NCBI RefSeq assembly: GCF_946479605.1
Contig: NZ_CAMLGT010000051.1
Location: 1-16,323 of the forward strand
DNA length: 16,323 nt
Source of the DNA: an uncultured Lacibacter sp.
GTDB lineage: Bacteria > Bacteroidota > Bacteroidia > Chitinophagales > Chitinophagaceae
Direction of reading: 5' to 3'
The notes beneath the pieces are model-generated. The model did not search any database and was not told the DNA's origin. It worked only from the letters and a program-made list of their open reading frames with translations. Below, one piece after another: positions 1-6,512 of this stretch; positions within the stretch are counted from its first letter, which is position 1, and each line of letters opens with the position of its first letter. The position numbers and the translations under genes were made by a program.

Positions 1-2
1 CG

Positions 3-110
3 ATTAGAGTCCAAAATGCAATGAAAGCATATTTCAAATTTGCAGATTGGGATATTGACTTTGATAAGTTGACATACAGCTATTGTGTTGAAAAGGCTAC
101 TCTGACATAA
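3..110 (+). CDS. C-terminal fragment of an unrecognised protein
   Basis: An open frame runs from the left edge of the window to a TAA at 108-110 and encodes about 35 residues ending in EKATLT. It contains an in-frame ATG at 21, so it could be the end of a longer gene or a very short ORF. The residues are mixed aromatic and acidic and look protein-like, but the piece is too short to assign a family. It is followed at once by repeat-rich non-coding DNA. A chance open frame cannot be excluded. Confidence 0.35.
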   Translation: MRVQNAMKAYFKFADWDIDFDKLTYSYCVEKATLT

Positions 111-146
111 TAACTGCAGCCAACATTGGTATTGCCTCTTCTTTCT

Positions 147-298
147 CAGCAACGTCTCCCGCTAAACGAAAGCTGAGAGCCTGCATTATGCTACACGGGG
201 ACGTTGCGTACTACGAAGAAAAAGCAATATCCTGTACGCAACGTCCTCCAAAAACTGTTGTAAAAGAATTCAGCTGGCTGCAAGGAGAGACGTTGCTG
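147..298. repeat. Nested inverted repeat
   Basis: Two perfect inverted repeats are nested. The outer arms are 12 bp at 147-158 (CAGCAACGTCTC) and 287-298 (its exact reverse complement). The inner arms are 13 bp at 199-211 (GGACGTTGCGTAC) and 234-246 (exact reverse complement), enclosing a 22-base spacer. Both share an ACGTTGC core. A single strand could fold into a long stem with an inner hairpin. The design resembles mobile palindromic repeats more than a terminator, because no T-tract follows. Confidence 0.65.
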
Positions 299-340
299 GG
301 AAACAGCCGTAATGTAATAAACAAACAACGGCGGTACACT

Positions 341-446
341 CTTCTGGCGCAGGTCTCTGACCTGTGACCAAACGTCACTAAATCAGCAACAGCAAACTGA
401 ATAAAAAAAGTAACGGGTATGCACAGGTCGGGAGACCTGCGCAAGT
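341..446. repeat. REPIN-like inverted-repeat doublet, copy 1
   Basis: A left arm at 347-366 and a right arm at 422-442 are reverse complements apart from about one substitution and one indel. Each arm is itself a short palindrome (CAGGTC...GACCTG). The spacer is about 55 bases. The spacer and right arm recur at 4415-4490: positions 372-399 are identical to 4415-4442 (28 of 28), 408-427 to 4453-4472 (20 of 20), and 435-445 to 4480-4490 (11 of 11). Two inverted palindromic units around a conserved spacer is the layout of a REPIN. No REP-associated Y1 transposase lies in this window. Confidence 0.75.
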
Positions 447-678
447 AATAGACGAATAACGCCACGCAACAGAATAAACAATGAGCTTTTGTATCTTTAA
501 TCAGCAGCGGCACCGGGCAGAGGGAATACAGAATACCGCCACGCCAATGCTTCAACGTTATCAGCAACTTGATACCACCCGTTTTCTCAAACAGGCAATC
601 AAAACGTTAAACTCATACCTCACGTCGAGGTTTCAATGTGATCTTAGGTGAACGCATCAATAACTAAAAACAATTGAT

Positions 679-2049
679 ATGGGAAATTTGCCCACTAAAA
701 CTGTAACCTGGAATATTTACAAAAAGATTGCCTTTCGTTTTGCCTTTATTTTTTTCATTCTGTTTATTGTTTTACTGGACTGGTCTGTCAACCCTGTCTT
801 ATCCCATTTCTACTATGAAGGGGGCTTCGCTACATTTTTAGATGCCATTATTGCATTTACGGGAAAGTACATCTTCCAGGTTAAGTACACAATCATATCC
901 CCCTATGACGGACAGCATAACGATAGAACATACATCTATTTGCTTTATTTCTTTATGGCAATGGTGGCACTATTGGGAACAATCATCTGGAGCGTATCAG
1001 ACAGGAAACGCACAAACTATACCACGCTTTATTATTGGTTCACCGCCATTATTCGTTATTACCTTGCATTTACGTTGTTCCTTTTTGCGCTGGAGAAATT
1101 TTTTAAAATGCAATTTCCAGATCCGGGCTTTTATGTATTATCAGAACCTGTTGGAAATATGTCGCCCATGACTTTGGCCTGGGCTTTTTTTGGGTATTCT
1201 TATGGGTACAATATCTTTATGGGCATCGCCGAATGTGCTGCATTGCTCCTGCTGTTCCGCAGAACAATGACTTTTGGTGCAATCCTTACGTTGGTTACGC
1301 TGGCCAATGTTATGGCGGTAAATTTCAACTATGATGTTCATGCCAAATTGTACCCTACAGCTTTATTTGTAATGACGTTGTTGCTGTTGATTCCTCATTT
1401 AAACAGTTTGTTTACATTTTTCTTTACCAATCGGCCAACGTCACTCCCGGTTATACAGGCTCCGGTGTTTAAAAAAAGATGGGTTAACATATCAAAATCA
1501 GTTCTGAAATTTTTCCTGATCGGTTACTTTATTATTTTTTCGGTTAAGGACTATATTGGATATAAGCAGAGAATTATTGGCAGGGAAAGAACCAAAACTC
1601 AATCCGGACTTTCCGGAATTTATGATGTGCAAACATTTGTATTAAACAAGGATACTTTGCCGAATGAAAACCCATTGAAGTGGAATCAGATTGTAATAGG
1701 AGGTGCTCGGGAGAGGATTCGCCTCAAAGCCGACAGTGTTTTATTCATGGATCTGTCAGTTGATAAAAAAGAAATGCTGCTGTATGCCGATAGAACCAAC
1801 TTAACGTTAAAAGAACAGGAAATTTACAATGAACTGGGTTTGCAGGAAAGTACATACCTAAGTATGGATTCCATTTTAGCCGCCCGACAAATAAAAAACC
1901 GGTTTAAGTTTGAGTTAACTGATTCCGCTACGCTCCTGCTGAGGGGAAAAATGAAAACCGACTCGATTTTCATTATGGCCAAAAAAAAGCCGGTTAAGAT
2001 GATCGATTTCCGATTGTTGAAGAACGGTTTTCATTGGATAACGGAATAA
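679..2049 (+). CDS. DoxX-like multi-pass membrane protein with C-terminal soluble domain
   Basis: This 456-residue protein has about seven hydrophobic segments (roughly residues 18-38, 85-106, 118-141, 165-194, 198-216, 224-246 and 273-290). The central part resembles the DoxX/DoxD-like membrane family that recurs in Bacteroidota, but the function of these proteins is not settled. After the last membrane segment, residues 291-456 form a soluble, beta-rich-looking domain with repeated TDSIFIM- and DSVLFMD-type strands, possibly lipocalin-like (inference). The gene stands alone: repeats lie upstream, and 271 bases separate it from the next gene. The ATG at 679 is the first in frame. I see no clear ribosome binding site, which is common in this phylum. 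The family call is moderate and the specific role unknown. Confidence 0.75.
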   Translation: MGNLPTKTVTWNIYKKIAFRFAFIFFILFIVLLDWSVNPVLSHFYYEGGFATFLDAIIAFTGKYIFQVKYTIISPYDGQHNDRTYIYLLYFFMAMVALLGTIIWSVSDRKRTNYTTLYYWFTAIIRYYLAFTLFLFALEKFFKMQFPDPGFYVLSEPVGNMSPMTLAWAFFGYSYGYNIFMGIAECAALLLLFRRTMTFGAILTLVTLANVMAVNFNYDVHAKLYPTALFVMTLLLLIPHLNSLFTFFFTNRPTSLPVIQAPVFKKRWVNISKSVLKFFLIGYFIIFSVKDYIGYKQRIIGRERTKTQSGLSGIYDVQTFVLNKDTLPNENPLKWNQIVIGGARERIRLKADSVLFMDLSVDKKEMLLYADRTNLTLKEQEIYNELGLQESTYLSMDSILAARQIKNRFKFELTDSATLLLRGKMKTDSIFIMAKKKPVKMIDFRLLKNGFHWITE

Positions 2050-2079
2050 CAATCCGTTTAGCCAGGGCATCTTTCCTCT

Positions 2080-2146
2080 CTGGCGCAAGTGTTCCACCTC
2101 AGTGGATCTCTTGATGCCAGGTAAATCAGCCCCGATTGTATCGGGG
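2080..2146. repeat. Two intergenic hairpins
   Basis: Just after the DoxX-like gene, an imperfect hairpin spans 2080-2120: CTGGC pairs with GCCAG, and CCAC pairs with GTGG around a CTCA loop. A second, perfect hairpin lies at 2130-2146 (CCCCGA, TTGTA loop, TCGGGG). Neither is followed by a clean T-tract, so they are poor intrinsic terminators. They may be repeat remnants or 3'-end stabilisers. The first begins TGGCGCAAGTG, reminiscent of the TGGCGCAGGTC start of the element at 341. Confidence 0.45.
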
Positions 2147-2320
2147 AATTTGGAAAGCAGAAGCTGAGCAATAGTGCAAAGCCGCATATGATTATTTACA
2201 GCAGCTGTTGTGCAGATGAAGTTTCCGATACAACTGGAACAGAAATAAACGGCAAGTTTCTTTCAGGAAATTCGCCTTAGAATAAATGACACACTAATCA
2301 ATCAAAAAGTTTTACTCAAG

Positions 2321-2833
2321 TTGGCTAAAAACATTCGTAAACAGTTAACACTATTTGTTAATCCAAAAGACGCTGAAGTAATTGAACAGGTAAGACGGGA
2401 GTTTAACCCGATACAATTTGCGTTAATAAAATCTCACGTTACTTTATGTAGAGAAGATGAAATTGAAAATCTTGAGCAAGTAATAGCAAACCTGCAATCA
2501 TTGACACAGAAAGAAATGGTTATTGAATTTGGTAAAGTGACAAGGTTTGACAATGGTAAAGGACTTTTTCTTCCGGCAATTACAGGCTACGAAGGTTTTC
2601 AAGATTTGCGCAAACAGGTTTTGATGGGACTGAATAATAATCCAGGAAAGCATGAAGCACACATTACATTAATGCATCCAAGAAACTCAACTTGTACAGA
2701 CGCAATCTTTCACCAGATAGAAAAACTAAATTTACCAAAGCAATTAAGGTTTAAAAAAATAAGTTTAATAGAACAGGAAAACGGAGGACAATGGAATATT
2801 TTGCAAGAGTTTGAGCTTAGGAAAACAACATAA
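2321..2833 (+). CDS. 2H phosphoesterase, 2'-5' RNA ligase (LigT/ThpR) family
   Basis: This 170-residue protein carries the two His-x-Thr motifs that define the 2H phosphoesterase superfamily: H39-V-T41 in KSHVTLC and H114-I-T116 in HEAHITLMHP. They lie about 75 residues apart, as expected for the two-lobed fold. Members act on 2'-3' or 1''-2'' cyclic phosphates, or join 2'-5' RNA ends. The true substrate cannot be read from the sequence. The start is TTG at 2321: no in-frame ATG lies closely upstream, and residues MAKNIRKQLTLFV lead straight into the first beta strand. The arr gene follows after 89 bases on the same strand, which raises a possible link through ADP-ribose metabolism (inference). 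Confidence 0.85.
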   Translation: MAKNIRKQLTLFVNPKDAEVIEQVRREFNPIQFALIKSHVTLCREDEIENLEQVIANLQSLTQKEMVIEFGKVTRFDNGKGLFLPAITGYEGFQDLRKQVLMGLNNNPGKHEAHITLMHPRNSTCTDAIFHQIEKLNLPKQLRFKKISLIEQENGGQWNILQEFELRKTT

Positions 2834-2922
2834 TAAATAAAAAGACAGAAAGCTCTGACAGTCCAGGTGTTTCAGCTCAATAACATTCAAACACCCCGGC
2901 AGCAGAATAAAAATAAAAACGT

Positions 2923-3372
2923 ATGGCAAAAGAACGAAACGAAGACGGTAAAGCAAGCACACAAGCGGCAACAGTTTTTGCCCAAACTTATTTTCACGGA
3001 ACAAAGGCCGATTTAAAACCTGGCGACTTGATTGAAGCAGGTTTCAACTCAAACTACGGGCAACGGAAAAATGCAAAATACATTTTCCTGTCGGCAACAT
3101 TAGATGCTGCAATCTGGGGTGCTGAACTTGCTTTTGGTGAAGGAAAAGAGCGGATTTATTTAGTAGAGCCAACAGGACAAATTGAAGACGATCCGGACCT
3201 GACAGACAAAAAGTTTCCCGGCAATCCAACAAAATCGTATCGTTCAACAGAACCGTTCAGGGTTGTGGGCGAAGTTACAGTTTGGCATGGGCACCCGGCC
3301 GAACAGGTGAAAGCAATGAAAGAACATCTTCATAAACTGAACGAGCAAGGCATCAATTCATTAAACGACTAA
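2923..3372 (+). CDS. arr: Rifampin ADP-ribosyltransferase (Arr)
   Basis: The 149 residues match the Arr family nearly end to end. HGTKADLKPGD (from H25) supplies the NAD-binding His, then come DAAIWGAELA (61-70), VEPTGQIEDDPDLTDKKFPG (81-100) with the conserved acidic residue at D90, NPTKSYRSTEP, and VVGEVTVWHGHP. Arr transfers ADP-ribose from NAD to the C23 hydroxyl of rifamycins and inactivates them; small chromosomal versions are widespread. Length is normal (family about 140). In an alignment from memory with the mycobacterial and integron enzymes, the catalytic Tyr of the H-Y-D triad corresponds to F55 here, with a Tyr two residues earlier at 53; activity is therefore not certain. The gene sits downstream of the 2H phosphoesterase in a repeat-rich accessory region, with no integron features. 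Confidence 0.92.
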   Translation: MAKERNEDGKASTQAATVFAQTYFHGTKADLKPGDLIEAGFNSNYGQRKNAKYIFLSATLDAAIWGAELAFGEGKERIYLVEPTGQIEDDPDLTDKKFPGNPTKSYRSTEPFRVVGEVTVWHGHPAEQVKAMKEHLHKLNEQGINSLND

Positions 3373-3439
3373 AACGGAAACACAACCTTTTTTCTTTTTG
3401 GTTACAATCTGCATCAGCCACTATATAAAACAACTATCA

Positions 3440-3943
3440 ATGAAAGCAGTTACAACATTAGCACTTGTCGTTTTACTTTTTGCAAGTTGCGGTAAACAGT
3501 ATAAGTATTGGGATGTTTCGAAATTTAACATGGTTGACAGTGCTTTAAAGGATAAGGAAGAAATTAAACTCATTTATGCCAGCCAGGGCCCCGGTACTAA
3601 CAGCGATAAAGCGTATTACTATCATGTAATTGCTATTTCGCAGAAAACAGGCGATACGGTGAATATTCTCACACTCATCAATAACGGCTTTTCAACTGAC
3701 GATGGAGATAAAGTATTTAACTTTCTCGATCAACACAGTCTTGCAGCAAAACTGGTTGTGCAGGACCCGGAGAAATTAGCGAATGTTGATAATGTGAAAC
3801 AGCTGGATAAAGAGGAGATAACGAAAGCCACAAAAGTAGCAAGAGATCCTGCGTTTGATTTTCTTGCTGATAACAAGTACCCGACGGTAATTGGTTTTAT
3901 TGGAACAATTTCGAAAATAGATGATCAGGATACAAGTAAATAG
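3440..3943 (+). CDS. Small lipoprotein of unknown function
   Basis: I start this at ATG 3440 rather than the in-frame TTG at 3398, because 3440 places a textbook lipoprotein signal at the N-terminus: MKAVTTLALVVLLFASC, with C17 as the lipidated residue. The product is 167 residues, with a mature part rich in charged residues and a C-terminal half containing KLANVDNVKQLDKEEITKAT. I do not recognise a family. It should be anchored in the outer or inner membrane facing the periplasm. It begins 67 bases after arr, so cotranscription is possible. A large inverted-repeat element follows its stop codon directly. Confidence 0.8.
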   Translation: MKAVTTLALVVLLFASCGKQYKYWDVSKFNMVDSALKDKEEIKLIYASQGPGTNSDKAYYYHVIAISQKTGDTVNILTLINNGFSTDDGDKVFNFLDQHSLAAKLVVQDPEKLANVDNVKQLDKEEITKATKVARDPAFDFLADNKYPTVIGFIGTISKIDDQDTSK

Positions 3944-3950
3944 ATCCCGG

Positions 3951-4058
3951 CAGATCCCTCCTTACGTCGGGAAGACAGCAAGGTTGATCATTTGTACAAA
4001 AGATGAATAGCAGAGCATTGTTCAATAAAGCTGTCATCCCGAGGATACGAGGGAACTG
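3951..4058. repeat. Inverted-repeat element, 29-bp arms
   Basis: The left arm 3951-3979 and right arm 4030-4058 are inverted copies matching at 23 of 29 positions, with runs of 6, 6 and 5 identical bases (for example GACAGC against GCTGTC and TCGGGA against TCCCGA). The spacer is 50 bases. Total size and layout are close to the REPIN-like doublet at 341, but the arm sequence is different, so it belongs to another family. It lies 7 bases after the lipoprotein stop codon and could also influence the 3' end of that transcript. Confidence 0.7.
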
Positions 4059-4178
4059 CCCAAACAAATTAGTTTATCGGTTGCTGTCCCCACCAACCGA
4101 AATAGTAATGTAAACGGGCTGATGAAAAAGTGACTTATAAATACAAACTGCTATATTGATACTGAATTGAAATATAAA

Positions 4179-4385
4179 ATGATGCGAAAGGGATATGTTT
4201 ACATTATAGTATTCTCTTTATGTAGTGCGGTTGCAAACGCATTAAAGTTCAGGTTTTTCATTAAACGGGATATTAACGATGTGACTATAGTCCATTTATT
4301 TTTTCAGATAGGAATTTTACTTTTGATATTATTGATACCGGGTCTGTTGATCGTTCGCTGGTATTATCGGTTAAAAGATAAGTAG
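4179..4385 (+). CDS. Very small two-pass membrane protein, hypothetical
   Basis: This is a 68-residue ORF starting at the first of two adjacent ATG codons (MMRKGYVYIIVF). A TTG four codons earlier is also in frame. It has two hydrophobic stretches, about residues 7-25 and 38-60, with the connecting loop KRDINDV and a basic C-terminus RWYYRLKDK, consistent with both ends in the cytoplasm. No family is recognised. It is an isolated gene between two repeat elements. The hydropathy pattern and normal-looking codons favour a real gene, but an ORF this short in AT-rich DNA may be chance. Confidence 0.45.
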   Translation: MMRKGYVYIIVFSLCSAVANALKFRFFIKRDINDVTIVHLFFQIGILLLILLIPGLLIVRWYYRLKDK

Positions 4386-4394
4386 CTAATCTTT

Positions 4395-4490
4395 CTTCTG
4401 GCATCTGTAATCATACGTCACTAAATCAGCAACAGCAAACTGTATTAACAATAAGTAACGGGTATGCACAGGAGGTGAAACCTGCGCAAG
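4395..4490. repeat. REPIN-like inverted-repeat doublet, copy 2 (left arm decayed)
   Basis: This is a second copy of the element at 341-446, in the same orientation. The edge CTTCTGGC (4395-4402), the 28-base spacer core (4415-4442), the 20-base stretch 4453-4472 and the right-arm end 4480-4490 are identical to copy 1. The left palindrome (AGGTCTCTGACCT in copy 1) is replaced by a shorter unrelated sequence. In the right arm, GTCGGGAGAC has become GAGGTGAAAC, which weakens the palindrome. Its position 75 bases before the start codon of the DHFR-fold gene makes it part of that gene's leader region. Confidence 0.75.
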
Positions 4491-4564
4491 GACTATTTTT
4501 AATCAACAGCAAACGAAAAACGGAAGTAACTTTCAGGCATCCGCCAAAAATTAAATGTAGTAGT

Positions 4565-5122
4565 ATGCGAAAAGTAATATTATCATTAGCTGTGTCATTA
4601 GATGGTTTTATTGAAGGACCTAACGGTGAAACAGACTGGATGGTTTTCAGCGAAGAAACCGGCAAAGCGCTGGAAGAATTTCTGGACGAAATTGATACCA
4701 TTTTATACGGGCGACTTAGTTATGAAAGATGGGGCACTTATAACCCTCCCGAAGATGCACCTGTATTTGAGAAAAATTTTTACAACAGAACCAATAAAAT
4801 GAAGAAGTATGTTTTCTCCACATCAAAAAACAGTTTTGAAGGAAACCCCACAGTTGTAAATGCTCATCTTTCAGCCTGTATTAATAAGCTGAAGCAGGAA
4901 AACGGAAAACATATATGGTTGTATGGCGGCAGTAGTTTAATTACCAGCTTTGTAAATCTTAATTTGATTGACGAATTCAGGATTGCTGTAATACCAATCA
5001 TACTTGGAGATGGTAAGCCTTTGTTTAGCGAAATAAAAAACAGGGTACATCTGAAACTGCTTAAAATAAACTCAGGCATATCCGGAGTAGCAGAGCTTAT
5101 TTATGAAAATGTAAAACACTAA
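4565..5122 (+). CDS. Dihydrofolate reductase family protein (RibD C-terminal-like fold)
   Basis: The 185 residues begin MRKVILSLAVSLDGFIEGP, the typical first strand and SLDGFI motif of YyaP/YwjB-type proteins in the RibD C-terminal/DHFR superfamily. DTILYGRLSYE (44-54) and LYGGSSLITSF (119-129) supply the nucleotide-binding Gly-rich turn, and IPIILGDGKPLF (143-154) the usual late strand and loop. Members bind NADPH; physiological substrates of this small stand-alone type are mostly unknown, and it should not be read as true FolA. The frame stays open upstream to 4475, but that part overlaps the repeat element, so ATG 4565 is the better start. A DUF202 gene converges from the other side. Confidence 0.87.
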   Translation: MRKVILSLAVSLDGFIEGPNGETDWMVFSEETGKALEEFLDEIDTILYGRLSYERWGTYNPPEDAPVFEKNFYNRTNKMKKYVFSTSKNSFEGNPTVVNAHLSACINKLKQENGKHIWLYGGSSLITSFVNLNLIDEFRIAVIPIILGDGKPLFSEIKNRVHLKLLKINSGISGVAELIYENVKH

Positions 5123-5128
5123 ATGGCT

Positions 5129-5146
5129 GATGCTGAAATCAGCATC
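5129..5146 (+). terminator. Weak stem-loop after the DHFR-fold gene
   Basis: Seven bases after the stop codon, GATGCTG pairs perfectly with CAGCATC around an AAAT loop. The nearest T-run is about ten bases further on (5156-5161), so it is a weak intrinsic terminator at best. It lies between convergent genes, where a transcript end is expected. Confidence 0.4.
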
Positions 5147-5280
5147 GTTAAACTCATTTTTCCGGCAACATCTCCCGGTAATTGCAGAAGGTGATTGGCA
5201 ACAGGTTCTTTCAGGAGCACATTTCTTTCTTGTGCATGGCTGGTACTGAATCAAGAACAGCAGCCAATGGCCTGCACCTG

Positions 5281-5586
5281 CTACTGCTCAAATTCTGTTT
5301 TGTAACTGCCGATATGTTTTTCGCTGTCCAGTATTTTACTGCGGTTGATAAAATAATTAACAATGCCCGCCACCAATAAAATAGCAGAAACAGAAAACAG
5401 CACTGCTTTGTACAGTTCGCCTTTGTGAATGTTCAGGAGGTTATCAATGCTTAGTCCCGCTATCAGGAAATACATCGATGTTCGTAAAAAGGCAAGAAAG
5501 GTTGATTGGTTGGCAAGTACTGTTCGTTGCAGCGCCAGTTTTTCACGCAGAATCAAATCCTTATTTATGTTGTCGGCTTCTTTCAT
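5281..5586 (-). CDS. DUF202 (YidH-like) membrane protein
   Basis: This 101-residue protein carries the hallmark of DUF202/YidH inner-membrane proteins: REKLALQRTVLANQSTFLAF (14-33) followed directly by LRTSMYFLIAGLSI. Two membrane segments lie at about 32-52 and 60-80, then a charged tail. The family is widespread in bacteria and has no firmly established biochemical role. The gene is transcribed towards the DHFR-fold gene and away from the lipoprotein at 5902. The first codon is ATG (complement of 5584-5586). No operon partner is visible. Confidence 0.85.
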   Translation of the reverse strand: MKEADNINKDLILREKLALQRTVLANQSTFLAFLRTSMYFLIAGLSIDNLLNIHKGELYKAVLFSVSAILLVAGIVNYFINRSKILDSEKHIGSYKTEFEQ

Positions 5587-5901
5587 TGTTCAGTACCGGA
5601 ATTGTTTAAGAAACAAAAGCTATGCAGGTAAAAGATAATAAAAATTTTGTTTCTGTTACTGCAATCAACTTTTAATGAATTGCCAGGGCAAACTGTTGGT
5701 AAAATAAATAACAGCAATGTACAGGCAAGGATGATTGCTTACACCAGTAAAATACAAATTCACAAAACAGTTACAGTAAAAGCGGCATGTAAATTAGTAC
5801 AGGCACTGCTGATATGTATTTTCCAGTCATCGGGTAAAAGTTGCCGTTAATACCAGTTGCGTAACGGTTAAGAGTGTTGCAGGGTCAACCCATAAAAAAA
5901 C
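5587..5901. other. Divergent intergenic region, no gene seen
   Basis: These 315 bases separate the divergent DUF202 gene and lipoprotein gene and should contain both promoters. A 67-codon frame at 5647-5850 lacks a good start and has no recognisable content, so it is left out. I find no exact TAnnTTTG box; the closest on the minus strand is TAGCTTTTG, one base too long. The stretch is AT-rich and without strong hairpins. Confidence 0.5.
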
Positions 5902-6435
5902 ATGAAAAACATTTTTTCCATTTTTGTGTGTATCATTTTTATTGCTGGTTGTAAAAAGCCCGAAACAGGGAATAACAAAAACATTTGTCCGCCTGAGTTG
6001 CAGGGTAAATGGGTGAGGGGCGAATTTAATATGGCCGGCTTTGCTGCCTACCAGGGAACTACTATTATGGATGCCGCACTTACTACAGGCGCATTTGAAT
6101 TTCTTGCAGGCGGTGAAGTAAAAGCCTATAGTGTATCTTTTCCAACCGATGCACAGGCCGGTTGTAATCCACAATTGTTACAGCTTTACAGCGGTACAGC
6201 AGATCATACAGTGACAGGTAAAGTAGTGCTGCATTTTACAGCTGGCACCGAACGGAAGTTTTACCAGCAGTGCGCCGGCAAAACAAATACCCAGCGTGTA
6301 TTAACAGCAAACGATTTTAACGGGGCGCTCACCTGTTACTGGTCAATTGAAACAGGTAGTGGCAAAACACTTCTGGCTATCCGTTACGATTTGCCAGGTA
6401 ATCCAAAACTTTATTTTGAAAAGAAGAACTGGTAA
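5902..6435 (+). CDS. Lipoprotein of unknown function
   Basis: This 177-residue protein starts MKNIFSIFVCIIFIAGC, a standard lipoprotein signal with C17 as the lipid-modified residue, followed by a polar linker. The mature part begins PPELQGKWVRGEF and continues with beta-strand-like segments (GAFEFLAGGEVKAYSVSF, GKVVLHFTA, NPKLYFEKKNW). That pattern suggests a lipocalin-like beta barrel, an inference from spacing only. Four cysteines in the mature part (C29, C88, C124, C145) could form disulfides. No named family is recognised. It converges with the large lipoprotein on the other strand, sharing the terminator between them. Confidence 0.8.
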   Translation: MKNIFSIFVCIIFIAGCKKPETGNNKNICPPELQGKWVRGEFNMAGFAAYQGTTIMDAALTTGAFEFLAGGEVKAYSVSFPTDAQAGCNPQLLQLYSGTADHTVTGKVVLHFTAGTERKFYQQCAGKTNTQRVLTANDFNGALTCYWSIETGSGKTLLAIRYDLPGNPKLYFEKKNW

Positions 6436-6455
6436 CGGAAGCTTACTTATAAACG

Positions 6456-6492
6456 GTAAAAAAGGGATAAAGCTTAAAAACTTTATCCCTTT
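6456..6492 (-). terminator. Strong hairpin terminator between convergent genes
   Basis: A perfect 12-bp stem (AAAGGGATAAAG at 6461-6472 against CTTTATCCCTTT at 6481-6492) closes an 8-base loop. Read on the minus strand, the stem is followed by a run of Ts (complement of the A-tract at 6458-6463), the classic intrinsic-terminator layout for the large lipoprotein gene. On the plus strand the stem ends in only TTT, so termination there is probably weaker. Confidence 0.8.
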
Positions 6493-6512
6493 GCAGCATA
6501 GAGTCAGTAAGT

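Larger units (their letters stand above)
111..678. other. Repeat-rich intergenic region, no credible gene
   Basis: This 568-base stretch between a gene tail and the DoxX-like gene is filled with inverted repeats: a nested palindrome at 147-298 and a REPIN-like doublet at 341-446, listed separately. A 118-codon open frame on the minus strand (211-567) runs straight through both repeats and has cysteine-rich, low-complexity composition, so I regard it as non-coding. The last 80 bases before 679 should hold the promoter of the downstream gene, but I see no convincing TAnnTTTG box there. Confidence 0.6.

Noticed and set aside
211..567. 118-codon open frame on the minus strand
   Set aside because: It runs through two inverted-repeat elements and has odd, Cys/Phe/Arg-rich composition. 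A similar frame appears at the second repeat copy (4426-4701), so it is a by-product of the repeat.
3398..3439. Upstream TTG extension of the 3440 lipoprotein
   Set aside because: It would put 14 residues before a perfect lipoprotein signal peptide.
341..4490. Integron-like cassette array (arr and a DHFR-fold gene separated by palindromic repeats)
   Set aside because: Both gene types do occur as integron cassettes, but I find no GTTRRRY/RYYYAAC core sites at the repeat ends and no integrase. The DHFR-fold protein is of the YyaP/RibD type, not the cassette DfrA/DfrB type.
5647..5850. 67-codon plus-strand frame in the DUF202/lipoprotein intergenic region
   Set aside because: It lacks an ATG start at its head, shows no recognisable motif or ribosome site, and lies where divergent promoters are expected.
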